From: DATKPE01 sp035524335
GTDB taxonomy: Bacteria; Bacteroidota; Ignavibacteria; UBA10030; SZUA-254
DNA: 64,000 nucleotides
Direction: 5' to 3'
Assembly (NCBI GenBank): GCA_035524335.1
Contig: DATKPE010000018.1
Location: forward strand, 1-64,000
The notes under the pieces were generated by a model that did no database searches, was not told the origin of the DNA, and saw only the letters and a program-made list of their open reading frames with translations. Shown here one piece after another: positions 8,798-16,286 of this stretch. The stretch's first letter is position 1, and each line of letters starts with the position of its first letter. A program made the position numbers and the translations under genes.

Positions 8798-11700
8798 TCA
8801 CGGCAACCATCCAATATAAACGCTCAATCTGCGAATGTCAAATGAATCTCCCTGTTTTACGCCAAACAATCCGATCGAATAATAATCGTTCGGGCGCGGA
8901 TCGGAAAGAAATGAGCGAATCGTGAGATCGTTCCACCCGGGGCCCGGTTTCCCTTCGGCGCTGGTCACCGTCGCCTGGTTTTTCCCGTCGAAGTCGAATA
9001 ACTGGAGTTCCTGAAGGGCCGCACCGGACGACCGAATGGACCCCTTGATGGTCACCGGCATCTGCCGGAACTGGCGGAGGGGATCCGACTGCACGAGGAC
9101 GATCCACTCGGCGCTGGTGAGGGCCGTTATCCGCACGCCACCGCCCTCTTCCGGCGGGAGGCTCGTCACACGGTACCGGACTCCGGCCGGAGCGGAAACC
9201 GAGTATCCTTCGATCTGATCGTTGGCCGCCGGGATTCTGAAATCCGGATTATCGTTCACTGCATTCAGGTCCGGGAGAAGTGGCGACCACGTCCCCCCCG
9301 TACCGGCAAATTTCAACGGCGCGAGTCCCGTTCCGGGATGCCACAGACCGAGATTTTTCACCGTCAGCTGTTGGCCGGTCTGCGGGATGATTCTGAGCTC
9401 TTTTCCTCCGGTCCGGTGAACCAGAACGCGTCCTCCGCCCATGAGAAAAAAATCGTCCTGTTTCGGTCTGCCGGTGAGTCGTTCGAATCTCCACGGCGCC
9501 GAGCCTGGAGCATCGTCCGTATCGGGGAGGAACCAGCAGGCCAGACCGGATCGGGACCCGATCGTTTCCGCAGCTTCGTAACCGGTCACGGAAAGATCCG
9601 AGATGAACAGTCTCTCGTCTCCGAAAGGATTCTTGAATGCCACCCGGACCGTCGCGGTTTTTTCCGGCACAGGAAAGAGAACGTCGATCGTTCGCTGAGC
9701 CTGGTAGCTGTTGAACACCGACAGCGCCTCTTTCAGGTCGATTCTCGCGCCTCCGGTATCGTAGAAGTCACAGTAGATACCGACCTGTTTGCTGGCGATC
9801 TCATTTTTCATCGTGAAGTGAAGCTGAACCTCTGCAAGGGAGGGGACGACCGGAATATCCGTGTAGCTCCTGGTATTCTCGCCTCCGAAATAGACGTCAC
9901 TGCCCGAGAGGATGCGGGCGTTCGAGGAATCACCGCAGAACCATGACAGCTCGCTCCCTCCGCGGACGAGGATCGGCACGTAGACGTCTCCCCCCGCGGG
10001 CGGCAGTGTGAACGAGAGCGGCGCGGAGGATTGGATCGTTTTCCCGCTCCGGATGTCGGACACTCTGTCGAAGAATCTGAGCGTCGCATTCCTGTAGGGG
10101 ATGATTTCACCGAGATGGTCCGCGACGTCGAGCCGGCCCGCTGTGGACGAGGTATGCCAGCCATGCTCGTAAAAAACAGAATTCCAGATATTGTGGAGTT
10201 CTCCCGTCGAGCTCACCGCCACCGCCCGGTAATTTGCCGCCTGATATCCCTCGTCCTGACCGAAGACATAGGCGATCCTGTCCGGTGGGATCCGGCCATC
10301 CTGCGGCAGAGGAGTCCCTTCCAGCGTGCCGGCGGGAGCTTCGATCCCTTCGGCGGCGAGAATGGTGGGGAATATGTCGATATGCTTCACCACGCCGCTG
10401 ATCCGCCGGCCTTCCTTCTGGTGCGGGAATTTCACAAGGAGGGGGACATGATGTTCGACGTGGCTCAGCCGGTAGGATCCATGTCCCTGCCATCCGTTCG
10501 CAAACTGCTCGCCGTGATCGCTGGTGATGATCAGGAGGCAGTTGTCGTAACAGCCGAGCGATTTGAGGGTATCGACAAACGCACAGAGCATGGAATCGGT
10601 TTTCATGATATTCTCGTCGTACCGGATCCGCAGCTTGTCGATCATCGGCTGGAGATCGTCGGTGTACGGGCGGTAGTTGAGCTGATCCTGGACGGTACGG
10701 TCGGCGAGTCCGCTGTCGGCGGGAAGGAGCCTGCCGAGGAATTCATCGGCGAGGTAGGGATAGTGGGGGCGGTCCGTATTCAGCTGGAGAAAAAATGGTT
10801 TCGCGGGGTCGCGGCGGCGGAGCATCGAGACCGCGACGCCGTATTCTTCATCGTCGACCGATTCCACGGATGTCCCGCGGAGGTTGAACGAAACGAGCGT
10901 CCAGATCAGACCGAGCCGGAAACGGCTGGCGGGAAGGATGTTCTGCAGAACCGCGGCAATGTCGGAATCAAAATTGTTGTCGACAAACAGGTGCTCGGTC
11001 GCATAACTCCGATCGATATAGGACTGGAAACCGAAAAATTTCTGATCGTAGTTGCACTGGACGGAGAAGGTCTGGAACCCGTTCATCTTCATGATCTGAG
11101 GGATACAGACCCAGTCCCGGCGCCCGGCGACGCGCCGTCCGTAATCGGACCAGGTCGAAAAATAAGGATACCTGCCGGTCAGAATGGAGATATTGGACGG
11201 GACGGTGGCGTTCGAGCTGGAATGCGCATCCTCGAACACGGTCCAGCTTCGGGCAAGGCTGTCGAGCTTCGGCGTGGTCCGGAGAGCATACCCGTAGAGC
11301 GACAGGTCATCGGCCGTCGTACTTTCCAGCACGATGAGGACGACGTTCGGCCGGTCGGCGGAACGCGCGACCTGCTGAGGGGGGGCCGCAACCGATCCGG
11401 CGTCGGCTGTCAGGAACCCCTCCGCAGTACAGTAAAGGGTGACCGCGGCGGCGGCGACAAGCACGATCCGGTTCGGAAGGCGCGTGCGGTTCCCCACGCG
11501 GTCGAGGAGTATCGGGACCTTCCGGCGGACAAAGACATAGAGAATCGAAAAGAGGACCGCCCCGGCAATATGCACAAAAAGGCTGTAGTCGCCCACGATG
11601 CTGAGACCGTACGACACCGCCAGGAGCACGACGGCATGGAACAGGGTCAGCATCAGCGCAAGAAACACGAGGAATTGAAACAGCGCGCGGAGAGCCGCCG

Positions 11701-11917
11701 CGAGCCCGGCGGCAGGGAAACGGCGAAGGAGGAAGACGCCGGCCCCGACAAGCAGGCCCGCCCCGGTGATGAGAAAACAATAGGTGCTCAGGATATCGAC
11801 CGTGCTGATCCGGTAATACCGGAGGACCTCCCATGCCCGGAACAGTTCTTCGCACAGAAAGAGCCAGCATATGAAAAACAGTTGGTGAAAGCGGCGATCG
11901 GGCGGGCGTGGGCTCAT
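8798..11917 (-). CDS. LTA-synthase/sulfatase-superfamily membrane phosphotransferase-like protein
   Basis: A 1039-residue inner-membrane enzyme with about five N-terminal transmembrane helices (first ~190 residues), then an alkaline-phosphatase/sulfatase fold. The metal site can be read as E198 (IVLEST), T238 (ATVPSN, before ISILTGRYP) and D467-H468 (TSDHGEQF). The residue where sulfatases have the formylglycine Cys/Ser is Thr, as in LTA synthase and other phosphoglycerol/phosphoethanolamine transferases, so sulfate hydrolysis is unlikely. The last ~400 residues form beta-rich domains that may bind glycan. The ATG at 11917 shares an ATGA overlap with the upstream gene; an in-frame TTG at 11926 is less likely. 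I infer that it transfers a phospho-substituent onto the exported glycan at the periplasmic face. Confidence 0.83.
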   Translation of the reverse strand: MSPRPPDRRFHQLFFICWLFLCEELFRAWEVLRYYRISTVDILSTYCFLITGAGLLVGAGVFLLRRFPAAGLAAALRALFQFLVFLALMLTLFHAVVLLAVSYGLSIVGDYSLFVHIAGAVLFSILYVFVRRKVPILLDRVGNRTRLPNRIVLVAAAAVTLYCTAEGFLTADAGSVAAPPQQVARSADRPNVVLIVLESTTADDLSLYGYALRTTPKLDSLARSWTVFEDAHSSSNATVPSNISILTGRYPYFSTWSDYGRRVAGRRDWVCIPQIMKMNGFQTFSVQCNYDQKFFGFQSYIDRSYATEHLFVDNNFDSDIAAVLQNILPASRFRLGLIWTLVSFNLRGTSVESVDDEEYGVAVSMLRRRDPAKPFFLQLNTDRPHYPYLADEFLGRLLPADSGLADRTVQDQLNYRPYTDDLQPMIDKLRIRYDENIMKTDSMLCAFVDTLKSLGCYDNCLLIITSDHGEQFANGWQGHGSYRLSHVEHHVPLLVKFPHQKEGRRISGVVKHIDIFPTILAAEGIEAPAGTLEGTPLPQDGRIPPDRIAYVFGQDEGYQAANYRAVAVSSTGELHNIWNSVFYEHGWHTSSTAGRLDVADHLGEIIPYRNATLRFFDRVSDIRSGKTIQSSAPLSFTLPPAGGDVYVPILVRGGSELSWFCGDSSNARILSGSDVYFGGENTRSYTDIPVVPSLAEVQLHFTMKNEIASKQVGIYCDFYDTGGARIDLKEALSVFNSYQAQRTIDVLFPVPEKTATVRVAFKNPFGDERLFISDLSVTGYEAAETIGSRSGLACWFLPDTDDAPGSAPWRFERLTGRPKQDDFFLMGGGRVLVHRTGGKELRIIPQTGQQLTVKNLGLWHPGTGLAPLKFAGTGGTWSPLLPDLNAVNDNPDFRIPAANDQIEGYSVSAPAGVRYRVTSLPPEEGGGVRITALTSAEWIVLVQSDPLRQFRQMPVTIKGSIRSSGAALQELQLFDFDGKNQATVTSAEGKPGPGWNDLTIRSFLSDPRPNDYYSIGLFGVKQGDSFDIRRLSVYIGWLP

Positions 11918-13320
11918 CGGCTGCAAAGAATGAGAATACGTCCGTCCGGAAACGACGGGAAGGTTTCCAGATGCGCATACCGCCGCTTCAGGGAATCGAG
12001 AAAATTTTCCATCGTGTACCAGCTCAGATCACGCCGGGTCGTGGAGGTGATCATTCTGACTTTTTCATCCCCCGGAGGCACGAACTCCGTCAGAAGGTAT
12101 TTCCTGCCGTAATCGGAGAACGCTTCCGCGATCCGGTCGAAGCTCTGACGTTGGGTGATTGCGAGGTGATGGACGATTGCAAGGGCGAACGCCATATCCG
12201 ACGCACAGCGTTCGAACGACGGGGAGAACTGAGCCGCACGGTGACCGCACGAGGGCGAGGGATTCGCGACGTCGACCATGAGGGGAAGGATCCGGAGATG
12301 ATGTTTCGACGCGTACCGGTAAAGATGGGAAACGGCGCTTTCATCCGAATCGAATGCGACCACACGGGCCCCCCGCCGCTCTGCGATGATGCTGTATCCT
12401 CCCTGGTTACAGCCGATATCGACGACACTGGCCGGTTTCAGCCGTTCCACAATGCCCGCAAGGTTGTGCTCCTTGGCGGTGAAGCCGGAGGGCTGAAGAA
12501 ATCTCTCCAGATCGCGATGATAATCTGCCCAGGCCGTTTTCCTCCGCTCCACATCGATGGCGGTTACGGTCCGCCTCAGGGATCTGAAGAATTCCCTCCT
12601 CATTTCCTTCCCGGGTGCAAATTTGGCGGCAAGGGATGCGGCTCCGGTCCCCTTCTTCGGGCTTCCGCCTCCCCGGCTGAGGAGGTACGGAAGAACGAAC
12701 TTCAGGAAAAGCCCCGGCCGGCGGATCAGCGCGGAATTCGGCAGGAGACGGACGAACTGTTCCGGACTGATGCCGGTAATGTAGTCGTGCAGAAGCCCCC
12801 GGACCGCATCGCCGAAGCCGTGCGAGGTGAGATAGAGCGGATAGAGGAAAAAGGATGCAAATTGAGAATACGCGATCCAGAAAAGATCCCGCTCCTCCGG
12901 AATGATCGATGTGAAATCGACAAAAACAGGGTCCGGCCCGTCGAAGAGGACATTCCAGGGATAGGCATCCTGCAGCGCAAAACCGTCGCCGACAAGCTCC
13001 TCCCCGATATCGACGTGGAGGAGCGCCGCATCCTTCAGCATCGGAGGCGCCCACTCGTAACAGTATGACGTCGTGGGAATGGTCCGGTGCTCCAGAACCA
13101 GATCCGTATCCGCAAGCTTCCGGTCGGTCACCACCGTGCCGACGATCTTTGTGCCGATCATGGCGCGGACCGATGGGGCATCAAGCAGAGACCGAACGAA
13201 CGCGCCGGATCCTCTGTGGATGGCCCTGAAATACCTGCCATCCTCGACGAACACGGTGCCGTGGGGATCGACGTAGGAGTTGGGATGACGGACAGAACCA
13301 CCCTGTAGCTCTGGACTCAT
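11914..13320 (-). CDS. Kinase-like/SAM methyltransferase two-domain protein
   Basis: A 468-residue protein. The N-terminal third looks like a degenerate small-molecule kinase: LQDAYPWNVLF (D118 and N123 spaced as in a catalytic loop) followed by PVFVDFTS (D135 at the DFG-like position). The C-terminal half is a class I methyltransferase with SAM loop VVDIGCNQGGYS (299-310), acidic VVAFDSD and motif ADMAFALAIVHHLAI-like around the substrate pocket. This arrangement is known in a family of uncharacterised bacterial methyltransferases. It sits in the polysaccharide operon, overlapping the phosphotransferase-like gene by 4 nt, so modification or capping of the glycan is plausible. Whether the kinase-like part is active cannot be decided: the N-terminal ATP-binding lobe is not obvious. 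Confidence 0.8.
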   Translation of the reverse strand: MSPELQGGSVRHPNSYVDPHGTVFVEDGRYFRAIHRGSGAFVRSLLDAPSVRAMIGTKIVGTVVTDRKLADTDLVLEHRTIPTTSYCYEWAPPMLKDAALLHVDIGEELVGDGFALQDAYPWNVLFDGPDPVFVDFTSIIPEERDLFWIAYSQFASFFLYPLYLTSHGFGDAVRGLLHDYITGISPEQFVRLLPNSALIRRPGLFLKFVLPYLLSRGGGSPKKGTGAASLAAKFAPGKEMRREFFRSLRRTVTAIDVERRKTAWADYHRDLERFLQPSGFTAKEHNLAGIVERLKPASVVDIGCNQGGYSIIAERRGARVVAFDSDESAVSHLYRYASKHHLRILPLMVDVANPSPSCGHRAAQFSPSFERCASDMAFALAIVHHLAITQRQSFDRIAEAFSDYGRKYLLTEFVPPGDEKVRMITSTTRRDLSWYTMENFLDSLKRRYAHLETFPSFPDGRILILCSR

Positions 13321-13340
13321 GCAGAGGTGTTCATAATGGA

Positions 13341-13586
13341 TTATTCCCCGGCGGTGCCGGAATCCTTCTTGCCATCGTTCCGGACATCCGGACTTTCACC
13401 GGATTTTTTCCCCTTCCGGAAGAGATTCAGGAGATTCAACGACCCTTTTTTAAAGAAAAGAATGAATGCCCCGAGCGCGATCAGAACAAAATAGATGATC
13501 TGCGTGAGCATTCCCATGGAACCGGGGTCTATATATTGTATTAATACGATCGTCATGCGGATCAGACTGTCAATATCCTTTGCCAT
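13341..13586 (-). CDS. Small single-pass membrane protein of the polysaccharide operon
   Basis: An 81-residue protein with a weakly hydrophobic N-terminal stretch, one clear transmembrane helix (IIYFVLIALGAFILFF, about residues 29-45), then a Lys-rich cytoplasmic tail ending in charged residues. I do not recognise the family. It lies 20 nt after the methyltransferase start on one side and 41 nt from the GT2 stop on the other, all on the same strand, so it is very probably co-transcribed. By position it could be a small subunit of the synthesis or export complex. No Shine-Dalgarno site is visible. Confidence 0.6.
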   Translation of the reverse strand: MAKDIDSLIRMTIVLIQYIDPGSMGMLTQIIYFVLIALGAFILFFKKGSLNLLNLFRKGKKSGESPDVRNDGKKDSGTAGE

Positions 13587-13627
13587 TAACGGCGGACAGG
13601 TAACCGCCGGCCGCCGATTTCACTCTC

Positions 13628-14743
13628 TCACTTCCTCTCATCCATCTCCAGCAGAAGAGGAAAACCTTCCGGCCGGGCCGGATCGGAGATCCGTTCGGCA
13701 AACCGCGTTACGGCATTCTGCAGTTTTCCTGCGATATCACCCTCCGCCATCCGGGCAGTCGCCGAGGAGGGATGAATGCGGTACTGATAGAGCGGCTCCG
13801 GTGAAATATCGTGGGCCAGCCGGCCGACCGCGTTCAGCCGCATCCAGTAATCATAATCCTCGACTCCCGCCATTGCGGGGTCGTAATCGCCGACGACAGC
13901 CGCGGCTGATGTGCGGTAGAGAAAACAGGGACCGATAAAATTCAGCGGCACAAAATTCAACTCGCCGTAATCCCACGGCAGATGAAGAATGCCCGAACCG
14001 GGCGGAAACTGCAGAAGCGCGTTGTATGAAGATCCCGACAACGGCGCGCCGCCGTCGTCGATCAGTTCGTAATTCGAATACACCATATCAATATCATCGA
14101 ACTTTTCCAAAAACGCAACCTGCACGGCGATCTGCTGCGGTTTCATGATGTTGTCGGCGGACGTCCATGTCCGGAATTCACCCCCTGCCGCCCGGAATCC
14201 CGCGGAGAGGGCGCGCGGAAGCCCGGCATGCCGCTGGCGGATAACCGATACCCTTTTTTCCCCGGCGTACTTCCCGAGGACCTCCGGCGTGGCATCCGTC
14301 GATCCGTCGTCGACGATAATGAGTTCATACCGGTCATATTCCTGGGCGAGGACGCTTTCGACCGACTGCCGGAGATACCTTCCCTGGTTATAGACCGGCA
14401 GAACGACGCTGACCATCCCCCGGGTGAAATTCAATCCGCTGTCATTCCTGCGGCGGCTGACCGGCTTCATCAGCTCCTTCATCCGCAGGTAGGGAGGGTA
14501 GGAACTCTTTCGCGGTCTTCCGTTCCGGGCATAACGGGGCCGGAAGAGGAACGGAACGATCCGCTGGAGGGAAACAGGGAGAAGTTTGCGCATCGCGTCG
14601 CGCAGGAAGAGGCGTCGCTGGAACGGCGAGCCCGAGAGGACGTAGGTTCGGAAAAAAATGAACCGTCCGTGCATGGTGCCGGGTCCCTGAACGGAGGACC
14701 GGGCCGCCGAACGCTCCCCGGGTTCATGATTCGGCGGGAGCAT
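13628..14743 (-). CDS. Family 2 glycosyltransferase
   Basis: A 371-residue protein. About 105 basic N-terminal residues precede the GT-A domain, which begins MVSVVLPVYNQGRYLRQSVESV. IIVDDGSTDATPEVL and FRTWTSADNIM (in the DXD region) mark the nucleotide-sugar site, and GVEDYDYWMRL is the acceptor-side ED motif. It is a likely cytoplasmic sugar transferase for the exported glycan. Starting at the ATG at 14743 gives a 20-nt overlap with the ABC ATPase gene. ATGs at 14674 and 14593 are alternatives, since the first ~80 residues are not part of the core fold. Confidence 0.87.
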   Translation of the reverse strand: MLPPNHEPGERSAARSSVQGPGTMHGRFIFFRTYVLSGSPFQRRLFLRDAMRKLLPVSLQRIVPFLFRPRYARNGRPRKSSYPPYLRMKELMKPVSRRRNDSGLNFTRGMVSVVLPVYNQGRYLRQSVESVLAQEYDRYELIIVDDGSTDATPEVLGKYAGEKRVSVIRQRHAGLPRALSAGFRAAGGEFRTWTSADNIMKPQQIAVQVAFLEKFDDIDMVYSNYELIDDGGAPLSGSSYNALLQFPPGSGILHLPWDYGELNFVPLNFIGPCFLYRTSAAAVVGDYDPAMAGVEDYDYWMRLNAVGRLAHDISPEPLYQYRIHPSSATARMAEGDIAGKLQNAVTRFAERISDPARPEGFPLLLEMDERK

Positions 14744-15464
14744 TGACAAGATCGTGATAGAGCCCGATCATGGCATCGGGCTGTCCCTCGCCGATGAGCC
14801 GTCCCCCGTCCATCAGGAGGACGCGGTTGCAGTATTCCCTGATGGTGCCCATGTCGTGGCTGACGAGAAGGATTGTTTTGCCGGTCTGCTTGAAATTCCA
14901 GAACACTCTCCGGCATTTCTCCGAAAAAACGGAATCCCCGACGGCGAGGACCTCGTCGACCAGCATGATGGGGGCGGTCGACTGGATGGCGATCGCGAAT
15001 CCGAGCCGCATCTGCATCCCGGTGGAGAGTTTCTCGAGGCGCGCGTCGGCGAACCGTTCCAGTTCCGAAAATTCCATGATAGCGGGGAAATGCCGGTCCA
15101 TTTCCTTCCGCGATCTGCCGAGGAGAGACCCGTACAGGTAAATGTTGTCGCGGACGGTAAAATCCATCTGGAAACCGACACCGAGCTCGAGGAGCGGATA
15201 AATTTCATCCCGGATCTCCACGCTCCCGGAGGTCGGCTGATAAATTCTGGCCAGGATCCTGAGGAGGGTCGATTTGCCGGAGCCGTTCCTTCCGATGACG
15301 CCGACAAACTCTCCGTCCCCGACGTCGAAACTGATATCGCGGAGGGCGTAGAGCTCCTCATATTCGTACCGTTCGGAGGCGAGGGAGACGATGTTGTGGA
15401 AGAGCGTCTTTTTCCGCGCGTGGGGAAGCTTGAAGACTTTCGAGAGATTTCTGACGCGGATCAT
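14724..15464 (-). CDS. Polysaccharide ABC exporter ATP-binding subunit (Wzt/KpsT type)
   Basis: A 246-residue ATPase with Walker A GRNGSGKST, a Q-loop region (GVGFQMDFTVRDN), signature LSTGMQMRLGFA, Walker B IMLVDEVLAVGD and switch His in VSHDMG. The YALRDISFDV opening and the LLELGVGFQ block are typical of exporters of O-antigen, capsule or teichoic acid. It powers flipping of the lipid-linked glycan across the inner membrane with the permease encoded just upstream (TGATG junction, 1-nt overlap). It ends soon after the nucleotide-binding domain and lacks the C-terminal carbohydrate-binding domain of long Wzt proteins, so recognition of a chain end by the transporter itself is not expected. 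Confidence 0.93.
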   Translation of the reverse strand: MIRVRNLSKVFKLPHARKKTLFHNIVSLASERYEYEELYALRDISFDVGDGEFVGVIGRNGSGKSTLLRILARIYQPTSGSVEIRDEIYPLLELGVGFQMDFTVRDNIYLYGSLLGRSRKEMDRHFPAIMEFSELERFADARLEKLSTGMQMRLGFAIAIQSTAPIMLVDEVLAVGDSVFSEKCRRVFWNFKQTGKTILLVSHDMGTIREYCNRVLLMDGGRLIGEGQPDAMIGLYHDLVNAPAES

Positions 15465-16270
15465 CAGAACAGCTCCGCGATCCGGTCTTCGTGACGGCGG
15501 AAGATCAGATATCCCGCGGCGAAGACCGCCAGCGAGTAGAGAACCGTCATGAGGAGAAACCGGAGGTTGAAGTAATTATAGATCGTATAGTGCCTGATCA
15601 GACCGAAGATTCTTGTCAGGGGATTGAAGTAGACAAAATTCGAGATCGCCTGGGGAAGCACATCCACGTCGAAGACGATGGGGCTCACCCAGAAAATCAC
15701 AAGCACCAGCACCCCCCAGATCTGGGACATATCCCTGAAATAGGCGAACAGCGTCGCGAGGATGAATGCCATACCGACCGAGAAGAGGATCAGGCAGATC
15801 ACCGGCAGGGGGAGAAGCACCATGAGCGGAATCGGTCCCTTCAGCAGGAGCGCCATGAGAAGAAGAACGACGGTATTGATGAGGAGCGAGATTGAACAGG
15901 TGATCGACGACGCGAAGATGATGACCGACTTCGGGAAATAGATTTTTTTCATGAGATGGGACTTCCCGAAGAGGGAGTTCATGGCGCTGAAGGTGCAGTC
16001 CTGGAAGAACGCGTAATTGAGGATGCCCGCCATGAGGAAGAGCGGATAATGCGCGATCGAGCTTGGAAAGATCCGGGTGAAGACGAAGTAATATATCACG
16101 AACATCAGCAGGGGATTCAGCATCGACCAGATGTAGCCGAGCGCGGAATCGTGATATTTCAGCCGGAAATCCGCTATCGCGAGCTCGCGGATGATGGTGA
16201 CATACTTCCGGAGATCGCGCATCCGGTGCCGCCGCGCCCCCGGCGGCGATGTCCCGCTCATCCTTGTCAT
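15464..16270 (-). CDS. Polysaccharide ABC exporter permease (Wzm/ABC-2 type)
   Basis: A 268-residue ABC-2 permease with about six transmembrane helices. It has the family hallmark DSALGYIWSMLNPLLMFVIYYFVF near the N-terminus and further helices such as YPLFLMAGILNYAFFQDCTF and LIFRRHEDRIAELF at the end. It forms the membrane channel of the exporter with the adjacent ATPase. The first ATG (16270) lies 16 nt downstream of the coiled-coil methyltransferase stop. An ATG at 16222 would remove a polar 16-residue tail and is a possible alternative. Confidence 0.92.
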   Translation of the reverse strand: MTRMSGTSPPGARRHRMRDLRKYVTIIRELAIADFRLKYHDSALGYIWSMLNPLLMFVIYYFVFTRIFPSSIAHYPLFLMAGILNYAFFQDCTFSAMNSLFGKSHLMKKIYFPKSVIIFASSITCSISLLINTVVLLLMALLLKGPIPLMVLLPLPVICLILFSVGMAFILATLFAYFRDMSQIWGVLVLVIFWVSPIVFDVDVLPQAISNFVYFNPLTRIFGLIRHYTIYNYFNLRFLLMTVLYSLAVFAAGYLIFRRHEDRIAELF

Positions 16271-16286
16271 TCCTGCTCTGCCGCTC

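Noticed and set aside
8798..11917. Annotation as a sulfatase
   Set aside because: The formylglycine Cys/Ser position is Thr, and the metal site fits LTA-synthase-type phosphotransferases better.
10031..12112. A 693-codon plus-strand frame opposite the phosphotransferase-like gene, and similar long antisense frames at 6774-8189, 11908-13068, 16191-18014 and 59936-61744
   Set aside because: All mirror well-supported minus-strand genes and have the composition of antisense translation in GC-rich DNA.
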